In this document: one piece after another, positions 43,706 through 51,261 of the stretch
How the letters are laid out: the number at the start of each line of letters is the position of its first letter
Numbering within the stretch: the first letter of the stretch is position 1
NCBI RefSeq assembly: GCF_020215665.1
Contig: NZ_CP084061.1
Span: 5,988,501 to 6,052,500, forward strand
Source of the DNA: Blautia parvula
GTDB taxonomy: Bacteria; Bacillota; Clostridia; Lachnospirales; Lachnospiraceae
Length of the DNA: 64,000 nucleotides
Direction of reading: 5' to 3'
Notes under the pieces: model-generated
Databases searched by the model: none
What the model was told of the DNA's origin: nothing
What the model saw: the letters and a program-made list of their open reading frames with translations, nothing else
Translations under genes and position numbers: made by a program

Positions 43706-45094
43706 ATGCAATGGATAAAAAAACTGCATGAGGCACATAATGAGGAGCATGATTTTTCCCGGGGCAGTATCCCCGGGAATATTTTAAGACTTTCTCTGCC
43801 GCTTATGGTGGGGCAGTTCATCAACGTGCTCTATAGTATTGTAGACCGAATGTACATAGGACGAATCCCGGGGGCGGATTCCTCGGCGCTGACCGGTGTG
43901 GGGGTTTCCTTTCCGATCATTACGGTTGTCATGGCATTTGCCTTTCTGATCGGAACCGGCGGGCCGCCGCTCTGCTCCATTGCGAGAGGAAAACAGGAGG
44001 ATGACAAAGCGGAAGTGATCATGGGCAACGCGTTTGCCCTGGTGGTCATTGCCGGTATCCTTATTATTATTCTGGGGCTTGCGGTAAAACGGCCTCTTCT
44101 ATATGCGCTGGGCGCAAGTGAGGCTACTTTCCCATATGCGGACGATTACATCAGTATATATCTGCTGGGCAGTGTATTTGTCATGATCAGTATGGGGATG
44201 AATGGATTTATCAACTGTCAGGGATTTGCCAGGATCGGTATGCTGACCGTGCTGATCGGCGCTGTGATCAATATTGTGCTGGACCCTGTGTTCATTTTTT
44301 TATTCCACATGGGCGTGCGCGGGGCGGCAATCGCCACGGTCATCTCCCAGGCGGTGTCAGCTCTGTGGATCGTTCGTTTCCTGACCGGACCAAGGACACT
44401 TCTTCGTCTCAGGGCAGGATGTATGAGACTGAAATTGTCCTATGTAAAGGACATTCTGGCTCTTGGGCTGTCCGGCTTTATCATGCAGGCTACCAACTGT
44501 ATGGTGCAGATTGTCTGCAATGTCACCCTGCAGAATTTTGGCGGGGATATCTATGTTGGAGTTATGACCATTATCAATTCCGTGAGGGAGGTCTTAAGCG
44601 TCCCGGTCAATGGATTTACCCAGGGGGCCCAGCCCGTAATAGGCTTTAATTACGGCGCGGGAAAATACAGCCGGGTGAAGCAGGGAATCAAATTCATGTC
44701 CGTGATCTGTATCGGCTATACCACGGTGGTCTGGATCCTCACCATGCTGGTGCCCGGCGCCTTTATTGCTATTTTCAATGGAAGCGGGGAGCTGATGGAG
44801 GCAGGTGTCCATGCCATGAGGATTTATTTCTTTGGATTCTGCTTCATGTCCCTGCAGTTTTCCGGTCAGACTGTCTTTACCGGGCTTGGAAAGGCAAAGC
44901 AGGCAATCTTCTTTTCCCTGCTCAGGAAGGCAGTGATCGTGGTGCCCCTCACCCTCATTCTGCCCCACGTGGCAGACCTTGGGGTGAACGGTGTATTTTT
45001 AGCGGAACCCATCTCTAATTTTATCGGCGGTACTGCCTGTTTTGTTACTATGCTGTGTATTATGTGGCCTGCGCTTTCCAGAGAAAAAGCATGA
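43706..45094 (+). CDS. MATE family efflux transporter
   Basis: 462 aa with twelve membrane segments. MATE hallmarks are LSLPLMVGQFINVLYSIVDRMYIGRIPG near 30-57 and the second-half repeat ALGLSGFIMQATNCMVQIVCNVTLQNFGG. Such proteins expel cationic compounds using Na+ or H+. It starts 18 nt after the DMT transporter stop. A terminator follows, before the MarR gene. Confidence 0.92.
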   Translation: MQWIKKLHEAHNEEHDFSRGSIPGNILRLSLPLMVGQFINVLYSIVDRMYIGRIPGADSSALTGVGVSFPIITVVMAFAFLIGTGGPPLCSIARGKQEDDKAEVIMGNAFALVVIAGILIIILGLAVKRPLLYALGASEATFPYADDYISIYLLGSVFVMISMGMNGFINCQGFARIGMLTVLIGAVINIVLDPVFIFLFHMGVRGAAIATVISQAVSALWIVRFLTGPRTLLRLRAGCMRLKLSYVKDILALGLSGFIMQATNCMVQIVCNVTLQNFGGDIYVGVMTIINSVREVLSVPVNGFTQGAQPVIGFNYGAGKYSRVKQGIKFMSVICIGYTTVVWILTMLVPGAFIAIFNGSGELMEAGVHAMRIYFFGFCFMSLQFSGQTVFTGLGKAKQAIFFSLLRKAVIVVPLTLILPHVADLGVNGVFLAEPISNFIGGTACFVTMLCIMWPALSREKA

Positions 45095-45120
45095 CGAAGA
45101 AAAGAGTGGCATTTACAAAA

Positions 45121-45167
45121 GTGCATCGTGCGATTGACGAAAAAGTCATCCGCACGGTGCCTTTTTT
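45121..45167 (+). terminator. Rho-independent terminator after MATE gene
   Basis: GTGCATCGTGCG and CGCACGGTGC pair, with an inner GAC/GTC stem, followed by six T. Confidence 0.85.
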
Positions 45168-45200
45168 CGGCTTTTTTTAATTCTCCGGTGTAACAAAAAG

Positions 45201-45309
45201 ATTAGCCGGCTAATAAAATAAGATAAAGAAATTATAAAAAAAGGATAAAATATAAAGCTTTATATTGAAAAATGATAAATGTTGGGATAAACTAAGTTAG
45301 TCGACTAAC
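45201..45309 (+). promoter_or_regulatory. Two palindromic operators before marR
   Basis: ATTAGCCGGCTAAT (45201-45214) and GTTAGTCGACTAAC (45296-45309) are both perfect 14-bp palindromes with TTAG-N4-CTAA cores, centred 95 bp apart. The second ends a few bases before the MarR gene. They are probable binding sites for the MarR protein, giving autoregulation and perhaps DNA looping. Confidence 0.75.
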
Positions 45310-45332
45310 TAATGAGAAGGGAGGCGGAAGAA

Positions 45333-45767
45333 ATGATGTGTGGTAATGAAGACAGCCTGCAGAGTCTGTTTATAAAAACAACCCATATGTATTTTGGCAG
45401 GGCCTATGAGGCGCTGCGGGAGATGGATGTGCATCCCAGGCAGGTGCCGATGCTTCATCTGCTGGGAAAAAAAGAAGGATTGAGCCAGCGGCAGATTTCG
45501 GAGGAGATGAAGATAAAACCTCCGACTGTGGCAGTCTCCATTAAAAGGATGGAGAAGTCAGGGCTTATTATCCGCAGGGCGGATGAGAAGGACCAGCGCA
45601 TGAGCCGCATTTATCTCAGCCCCAAGGGACGTGAACTCAATGAAAATGTTCAGAAAATGGTGGAAGACAGCGAAAATGCCATTTTCCGCGGCTTTTCAGA
45701 GAGCGAGATTTGTCTTATGAAACGGTTTTTCAAGCAGATGATCGAGAATCTGGAACAAACCAAATAA
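45333..45767 (+). CDS. MarR-family transcriptional regulator
   Basis: 144 aa from ATG 45333, with GGAGGCGG upstream; ATG 45312 is in frame but lies against the operator without an RBS. The winged HTH is at about 43-105: GLSQRQISEEMKIKPPTVAVSIKRMEKSGLI, wing RRADEKDQRMSRIYLSPKG. It precedes two ABC exporter genes by 18 nt and probably represses them until a drug or toxic ligand binds. Confidence 0.92.
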   Translation: MMCGNEDSLQSLFIKTTHMYFGRAYEALREMDVHPRQVPMLHLLGKKEGLSQRQISEEMKIKPPTVAVSIKRMEKSGLIIRRADEKDQRMSRIYLSPKGRELNENVQKMVEDSENAIFRGFSESEICLMKRFFKQMIENLEQTK

Positions 45768-45785
45768 ACTAAAAGGAGTGACACC

Positions 45786-47951
45786 ATGATAAAAATGTTT
45801 CATTACATGAAAGAGCGCTGGTACTATATTGTGCTGATCATTGCTCTTTTATTCCTTCAGGCGAATTGTGACCTGGCTCTGCCGGATTACACATCTAAGA
45901 TCGTCAACATAGGTATCCAGCAGAAGGGAATTGAGGACGGCGTTCCGGAAAAAATCCGGGAGGAGTCCATGGATAAACTCTTTCTGTTCATGGAAGAGAA
46001 AGATGTGGAGACAGTCAAAGATGCCTATACCTTAAAAGGTGATATTTACGAATTAAAAGAAATTGACGCAGATAAGAGAGAAAAGCTGAACAGCATTTTC
46101 GGTATGCCCATGATGGCTGTGGAAGGTCTGGAAGAGGGCGGGGACCAGGTAAAGCAGATCAGGGAAAAAATGCAGCTTCCCGAGGATGCGGACCTGTTCC
46201 AGGTATTTTCGCAGATGCCGAAAGAACAGCTTCTGAAAATGATGGATGCCATGACCTCAGGTATGAAAGATATGCCGGATTCCATTGTGACACAGGCGGC
46301 TGTACAGTATGTAGAACTGGAGTACGAAGGCCAGGGAATCGATGTGGACCAGATGCAGATCCGCTACATTCTGATGTCAGGCCTTAAAATGCTGGGGCTG
46401 GCGCTTGTCATAATGATAGCTGCCATTTCCGTTACATTTTTGTCAGCCAGGGTGGCGGCAATACTGGGACGGAATTTGAGAAACGGTGTGTACCGCAAGG
46501 TCATATCCTTTTCCGGTGAGGAGCTGAATCATTTCTCCACAGCTTCTCTGATCACCAGAAGTACAAACGATATACAGCAGGTGCAGCAGGTGTTTGCTAT
46601 GATATTCAGGATCGTACTCTATGCGCCGATCTTGGGCATCGGCGGTGTGTTAAAGGTACTGCAGACAGACGCATCCATGACCTGGATCCTCGGTGTGGCA
46701 GTAGCGGCGATCATGGTTCTGGTGGGGCTGCTCTTTAAGATCGCTATGCCAAAGTTTACAAAACTGCAGTATCTGATCGATGAGCTGAACCTGGTTTCCA
46801 GGGAAATCCTGACAGGTATTCCGGTTATCCGGGCCTTCAGCCGTGAGAAACACGAGGAGGAGCGTTTTGAAAAGGCCAATGACAGGCTTACGAAGACAAA
46901 CCTGTTTGTCAATCGCTGTATGACATTTATGATGCCTGCCATGATGCTTATTATGAACGGTATCACCATTCTCATTGTCTATAACGGAGCCCATGCGGTG
47001 GACAACGGAACCATGCAGGTGGGAAATATGATGGCGTTTATGCAGTATGCCATGCAGATCATCATGTCATTCCTGATGATCACCATGATGTCCATTATGC
47101 TGCCAAGGGCAAGCGTTGCGGCAAAACGTATCAATGAGGTGATGGACACCAAGGTTTCCATCCTGGACGGCGATGCAGGAGCACTGCCGGACAAAGGGGC
47201 AAAAGGTGAGGTGCGTTTCGAGCATGTGGGATTCTCATATCCGGGTGCTGATGAGGAGACGCTTACTGATATTGATTTTTCAGCCCATAAGGGGGAAACA
47301 GTGGCATTTATCGGAAGTACAGGAAGCGGCAAGAGTACGCTGGTGAACCTCATACCGCGATTCTTTGACGTGACATCAGGCCGGATTCTGGTGGATGGCG
47401 TGGATGTGCGTGATATGAAACTCACAGAGCTGCGTGACCGCATCGGTTATGTGCCGCAGAAGGGTGTGCTCTTCTCAGGTACCATTGATTCCAACATCCG
47501 CTACGGAAAAGAGGATGCTTCGGAAGCAGAGGTTCAGCGTGCAGCAGAAGTGGCTCAGGCTTGGGATTTCATACAGGAAAAAGAGGAGAAGATGGAATCA
47601 GAGATCGCCCAGGGCGGTACCAATGTATCCGGCGGACAGAAACAGCGTCTCTCCATTGCCAGGGCCATTGCCAAACGGCCGGAGATTTACATTTTTGACG
47701 ACAGTTTTTCTGCCCTTGACTATAAGACAGATGTGGTGCTTCGACGCGCACTGAAGAAAGAGACAAAAGATGCCACGACTCTCATCGTTGCACAGCGTAT
47801 CAGTACCATTTTACATGCAGACCGGATCCTCGTTCTGGATGAGGGACGCGTGGTCGGTCAGGGAACCCATAAAGAGCTTTTGAAATCCTGTGAGGTATAT
47901 CGTCAGATTGCCATGTCACAGCTGTCGGAGGAGGAATTGGCTAATGAGTAA
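45786..47951 (+). CDS. Heterodimeric ABC exporter, subunit 1 (permease-ATPase)
   Basis: 721 aa. The transmembrane domain carries an extra extracellular insert of about 150 residues (35-190) rich in Met and acidic residues, after the first span. The ATPase has Walker A GSTGSGKST, signature NVSGGQKQR and Walker B IYIFDDSFSALD. The residue after Walker B is Asp instead of the catalytic Glu, which marks the degenerate half-site of heterodimeric exporters such as TM287/288. Its stop overlaps the partner gene by 8 nt. Confidence 0.93.
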   Translation: MIKMFHYMKERWYYIVLIIALLFLQANCDLALPDYTSKIVNIGIQQKGIEDGVPEKIREESMDKLFLFMEEKDVETVKDAYTLKGDIYELKEIDADKREKLNSIFGMPMMAVEGLEEGGDQVKQIREKMQLPEDADLFQVFSQMPKEQLLKMMDAMTSGMKDMPDSIVTQAAVQYVELEYEGQGIDVDQMQIRYILMSGLKMLGLALVIMIAAISVTFLSARVAAILGRNLRNGVYRKVISFSGEELNHFSTASLITRSTNDIQQVQQVFAMIFRIVLYAPILGIGGVLKVLQTDASMTWILGVAVAAIMVLVGLLFKIAMPKFTKLQYLIDELNLVSREILTGIPVIRAFSREKHEEERFEKANDRLTKTNLFVNRCMTFMMPAMMLIMNGITILIVYNGAHAVDNGTMQVGNMMAFMQYAMQIIMSFLMITMMSIMLPRASVAAKRINEVMDTKVSILDGDAGALPDKGAKGEVRFEHVGFSYPGADEETLTDIDFSAHKGETVAFIGSTGSGKSTLVNLIPRFFDVTSGRILVDGVDVRDMKLTELRDRIGYVPQKGVLFSGTIDSNIRYGKEDASEAEVQRAAEVAQAWDFIQEKEEKMESEIAQGGTNVSGGQKQRLSIARAIAKRPEIYIFDDSFSALDYKTDVVLRRALKKETKDATTLIVAQRISTILHADRILVLDEGRVVGQGTHKELLKSCEVYRQIAMSQLSEEELANE

Positions 47952-49788
47952 TACTGCGAGAAGACCGAGAGGGCCGATGGGTGGTCACGGAAAAGGAATG
48001 CCGGGCGAGAAGGCAAAAGATTTTAAAGGCGCCATGAAACGCCTGGTGAAATACATGGAGCGGTATAAGTTCCGCCTGATGCTGATGATCCTGTTTGCTG
48101 TGGGCGGTACGGTATTTAATATTGTGGGGCCGAAGATTTTAGGAAAGGCTACCACGGAACTGTTTAACGGACTGGTGTCCAAGATAAACGGCGGCAGCGG
48201 AATTAATTTCGATAAAATTGTCCAGATCCTTTTGGGATGTCTCTGCCTGTACCTGGTAAGTGCCCTGTTGTCCTTTATCCAGGGATTTATTATGACGGGA
48301 ATCTCAAATGATGTAACTTATAACCTGAGAAAAGATATTTCCGAGAAGATCAACAGAATTCCCATGAAATATTTTGAGAGCAGGACCCACGGAGAGATCC
48401 TTTCCAGGATCACCAACGATGTGGATACCCTGCAGATGGGTATCAACCAGAGCGTGACCCAGCTCATCACGTCCTGCACCACCTTGGTCGGTGTGCTGGT
48501 GATGATGCTGAGCATCAATGTGTGGATGACGCTGGCAGCCCTGCTGATCCTGCCTGTTTCCATGGCGATCATCAGCAAGGTCATGAAACATTCACAGAAA
48601 TATTTCCAGGCGCAGCAGAAGTACCTGGGTGAAGTAAACGGGCAGGTGGAGGAGATCTACAGCGGACATAACGTTGTGAAAGCCTTCAACAAAGAGGAAT
48701 CCGTGATCAATGAATTTGAGAAGACCAATGAGAAGCTGTACAGCTCTGCATGGCGCTCCCAGTTTTTCTCCGGCATGATGATGCCTATCATGCAGTTTGT
48801 GGGAAATCTGGGATATGTGATGGTTGCCCTTTTGGGCGGATTCATGGTTATTAAGAACAGGATTGAAGTGGGCGATGTGCAGGCATTTTTCCAGTACATC
48901 AGAAACTTTACCCAGCCCATCCAGCAGATTGCCCAGGTGACGAATATGCTGCAGTCTTCAGCCGCCGCATCCGAGAGGGTCTTTGAATTTCTGGATGTCC
49001 CGGAGGAAGAGCAGATTGTGGAAAACCCTGCAGATGTAAGCCATATTGACGGCAATGTGGAAATCTGCCACACTTCCTTTGGATATGATCCGAACAAAAT
49101 CATTATCCATGATTTCTCCGCATCTGTAAAAGCGGGGCAGAAGGTGGCAATCGTCGGCCCGACAGGTGCCGGCAAGACGACCATGATCAAACTGCTGATG
49201 CGGTTCTACGACGTCAATTCCGGTGAGATCCTGATCGACGGCCATAATATCAAAGACTTTAACAGAAGTGAACTGCGGGAACTGTTCGGCATGGTGCTGC
49301 AGGATACCTGGCTGTTCCACGGAACGATCATGGAAAATATCCGTTACGGCAGGCTGGACGCCACGGATGAGGAGGTTATCGCTGCGGCGAAAGCGGCGCA
49401 TGCCCACCACTTCATCATGTCACAGCCCGGCGGCTACCAGATGGTGCTGAATGAGGAGACAAACAACATTTCCCAGGGACAGAAGCAGCTTCTGACCATA
49501 GCAAGGGCAATTCTGGCGGACAACCGGATACTGATCCTGGATGAGGCTACATCCTCTGTGGATACCAGGACAGAGGAGCGTATACAGAAGGCTATGGATA
49601 ACCTGATGAAGGGCAGAACCAGCTTTGTGATCGCGCACCGGCTTTCTACCATACGTGACGCGGATTTGATCCTTGTGATGAAAGACGGAGATATCATTGA
49701 GCAGGGAACCCATGAATCGCTGCTGGCAGCAGACGGATTTTATGCGAATCTGTACAACAGCCAGTTTGAGAGAGCTGAGGCAATGTAA
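47944..49788 (+). CDS. Heterodimeric ABC exporter, subunit 2 (permease-ATPase)
   Basis: 614 aa from ATG 47944, overlapping the previous stop. Six membrane spans lie at about 38-340. The ATPase has Walker A GPTGAGKTT, Walker B LILDEATSSVD with the canonical Glu, and an altered signature NISQGQKQ (normally SGGQ). With subunit 1's Asp, this forms one degenerate and one active ATP site. The MarR gene upstream suggests multidrug or peptide export. Confidence 0.93.
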   Translation: MSNTARRPRGPMGGHGKGMPGEKAKDFKGAMKRLVKYMERYKFRLMLMILFAVGGTVFNIVGPKILGKATTELFNGLVSKINGGSGINFDKIVQILLGCLCLYLVSALLSFIQGFIMTGISNDVTYNLRKDISEKINRIPMKYFESRTHGEILSRITNDVDTLQMGINQSVTQLITSCTTLVGVLVMMLSINVWMTLAALLILPVSMAIISKVMKHSQKYFQAQQKYLGEVNGQVEEIYSGHNVVKAFNKEESVINEFEKTNEKLYSSAWRSQFFSGMMMPIMQFVGNLGYVMVALLGGFMVIKNRIEVGDVQAFFQYIRNFTQPIQQIAQVTNMLQSSAAASERVFEFLDVPEEEQIVENPADVSHIDGNVEICHTSFGYDPNKIIIHDFSASVKAGQKVAIVGPTGAGKTTMIKLLMRFYDVNSGEILIDGHNIKDFNRSELRELFGMVLQDTWLFHGTIMENIRYGRLDATDEEVIAAAKAAHAHHFIMSQPGGYQMVLNEETNNISQGQKQLLTIARAILADNRILILDEATSSVDTRTEERIQKAMDNLMKGRTSFVIAHRLSTIRDADLILVMKDGDIIEQGTHESLLAADGFYANLYNSQFERAEAM

Positions 49789-49827
49789 AACGCTGATTTT
49801 TATGAGCGGTCCCGGCGGTGGGAGGAC

Positions 49828-49875
49828 TCCTGGCAGGAACGGAAAGAGCCGTTCCCTGCCAGGGGTTCTTTTATT
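49828..49875 (+). terminator. Terminator after ABC exporter operon
   Basis: CTCCTGGCAGGAACGG pairs with CCGTTCCCTGCCAGG, followed by TTCTTTTATTTT. Confidence 0.88.
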
Positions 49876-49941
49876 TTCGGGCTGCGCTTGCAATTTAAAC
49901 CGTTACACTTTAAATTGATAAAATAATCTGATATAAAATGA

Positions 49942-49970
49942 TTGACAAAGCAGCCGCCGGGTAGTATTAT
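49942..49970 (+). promoter_or_regulatory. Sigma-A promoter of aroF leader
   Basis: TTGACA at 49942-49947 and TATTAT at 49965-49970, exact 17-bp spacer, 33 bp before the leader peptide start. Confidence 0.8.
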
Positions 49971-50002
49971 TGGGAATAACAAAGTGAGATAGAGGTTTTA
50001 TT

Positions 50003-50107
50003 ATGACAGCAGAAATGAACGTTTGGACAAAAGCATATTATTTTGGCTTTCTGGGTTATTTTTATAACGCAGGTTCATTTTGCTACGGTAAAACATCTGT
50101 TTCATAA
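50003..50107 (+). CDS. Aromatic-rich leader peptide of aroF attenuator, 34 aa
   Basis: 34 codons after GAGG: MTAEMNVWTKAYYFGFLGYF then YNAGSFCYGKTSVS. One Trp, five Tyr and four Phe make ten aromatic residues, most between codons 8 and 28. The ORF is followed by mutually exclusive antiterminator and terminator hairpins and then the DAHP synthase gene, so it fits a ribosome-stalling sensor of charged aromatic tRNAs. It is too short for ordinary gene finders. Confidence 0.82.
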   Translation: MTAEMNVWTKAYYFGFLGYFYNAGSFCYGKTSVS

Positions 50108-50161
50108 AGTCTTTTAAAATATTGAAAGATAGTGGAATCAGACCGGTGTTTGCGCGTAGCA
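50081..50161 (+). promoter_or_regulatory. Antiterminator of the aroF attenuator
   Basis: TGCTACGGTAAAAC (50081-50094) can pair with GTTTGCGCGTAGCA (50148-50161) at 11 of 14 positions, including seven in a row. The downstream strand covers part of the terminator's left arm and loop, so the two structures exclude each other. A ribosome stalled at codons 12-21 leaves 50081-50094 free; one that reaches the stop codon at 50105 covers it. Confidence 0.7.
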
Positions 50162-50175
50162 GACATCGGTTTTTT
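50142..50175 (+). terminator. Attenuator terminator before aroF
   Basis: ACCGGTGTTTGC (50142-50153) and GCAGACATCGGT (50159-50170) form a 12-bp stem with two G-U pairs and a 5-nt loop, then six T. It lies 72 nt before the aroF start. Confidence 0.85.
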
Positions 50176-50246
50176 GTGTTCATTGGGAAATGATTTTCCG
50201 GAACAGGAGTCAGATATCTGAAGAGAAGAAATGGAGGAAATGCATT

Positions 50247-51257
50247 ATGATCATTGTACTGAAAAAGGGCGCGGACGAGAGAAAGGTGGAGGAGCTGAAG
50301 AAAAACCTCCTTGACAGAGGACTGAAGCTTCACATGTCCGAAGGGCTGGATACCACACTGATCGGCCTGATCGGTGATACCACAGAACTGCAGGAGGACC
50401 AGTTTCAGGCGCTGGAAGTGGTGGAGTCGGTAAAAAGAATTAAGGAGCCGTACAAGAAAGCCAACAGAAGCATGCACCCGGATGACACGGTGATCGATGT
50501 GTGCGGAAGAAAGATTGGCAGCGGGAATTTCCAGGTCATTGCAGGGCCGTGTTCTGTGGAAACCAGGGAGCAGATGATCGAGGTGGCCGAGGATGTAAAA
50601 AAATCAGGTGCAGGACTCTTAAGAGGCGGCGCATTTAAGCCCAGAACCTCCCCCTACTCTTTCCAGGGACTGGGAGACGAGGGATTGAGGCTGCTTTTAG
50701 AAGCCAAGAAACAGACCGGACTTCCCATTGTCACGGAGATCATGCGTCTGGGCCATCTGGAATTATTTGAGGATGTGGATGTGATCCAGGTCGGCACCAG
50801 AAATATGCAGAACTTTGAGCTTCTGAAAGAGCTCGGAAAGTTGAAAAAGCCCATTCTCCTCAAACGCGGCATGGCGAATACCCTGGATGAACTGCTCATG
50901 AGCGCAGAATATATTATGGCAGGAGGCAATGAGAATGTGATTCTCTGTGAGAGAGGTATCCGCACATTCGAGACTTCCATGAGGAATACCCTGGATATTT
51001 CCGCGATTCCCATGCTGAAGAAAAAGACGCATCTGCCGGTCATCATAGACCCAAGCCATGCGGCGGGAATCCGTTTCATGGTAGAGCCCCTTACCATGGC
51101 AGCGATTGCGGCGGGAGCCGACGGCGTCATGATCGAAGTACACAATAATCCGGAAAAAGCGCTGTGTGACGGTATGCAGTCTTTGACACCAGCCATGTTT
51201 GACGATATAATGCAGAAAGTGAAGAAGACAACAGAATTTTTTGGAAAGGTAATGTAA
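50247..51257 (+). CDS. aroF: 3-deoxy-7-phosphoheptulonate synthase (DAHP synthase, type I-beta)
   Basis: 336 aa from ATG 50247 after GGAGGA. The N-terminal ferredoxin-like regulatory domain (MIIVLKKGADERKVEELKK, about 1-70) is as in Thermotoga DAHP synthase and mediates feedback by Tyr/Phe. The barrel has VIAGPCSVETREQM, LLRGGAFKPRTSPYSFQG, and metal/substrate motifs VIIDPSHAAGIR. It catalyses the first step of the shikimate pathway. It is controlled by the leader-peptide attenuator and followed by topB after 4 nt. Confidence 0.95.
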   Translation: MIIVLKKGADERKVEELKKNLLDRGLKLHMSEGLDTTLIGLIGDTTELQEDQFQALEVVESVKRIKEPYKKANRSMHPDDTVIDVCGRKIGSGNFQVIAGPCSVETREQMIEVAEDVKKSGAGLLRGGAFKPRTSPYSFQGLGDEGLRLLLEAKKQTGLPIVTEIMRLGHLELFEDVDVIQVGTRNMQNFELLKELGKLKKPILLKRGMANTLDELLMSAEYIMAGGNENVILCERGIRTFETSMRNTLDISAIPMLKKKTHLPVIIDPSHAAGIRFMVEPLTMAAIAAGADGVMIEVHNNPEKALCDGMQSLTPAMFDDIMQKVKKTTEFFGKVM

Positions 51258-51261
51258 TTTC

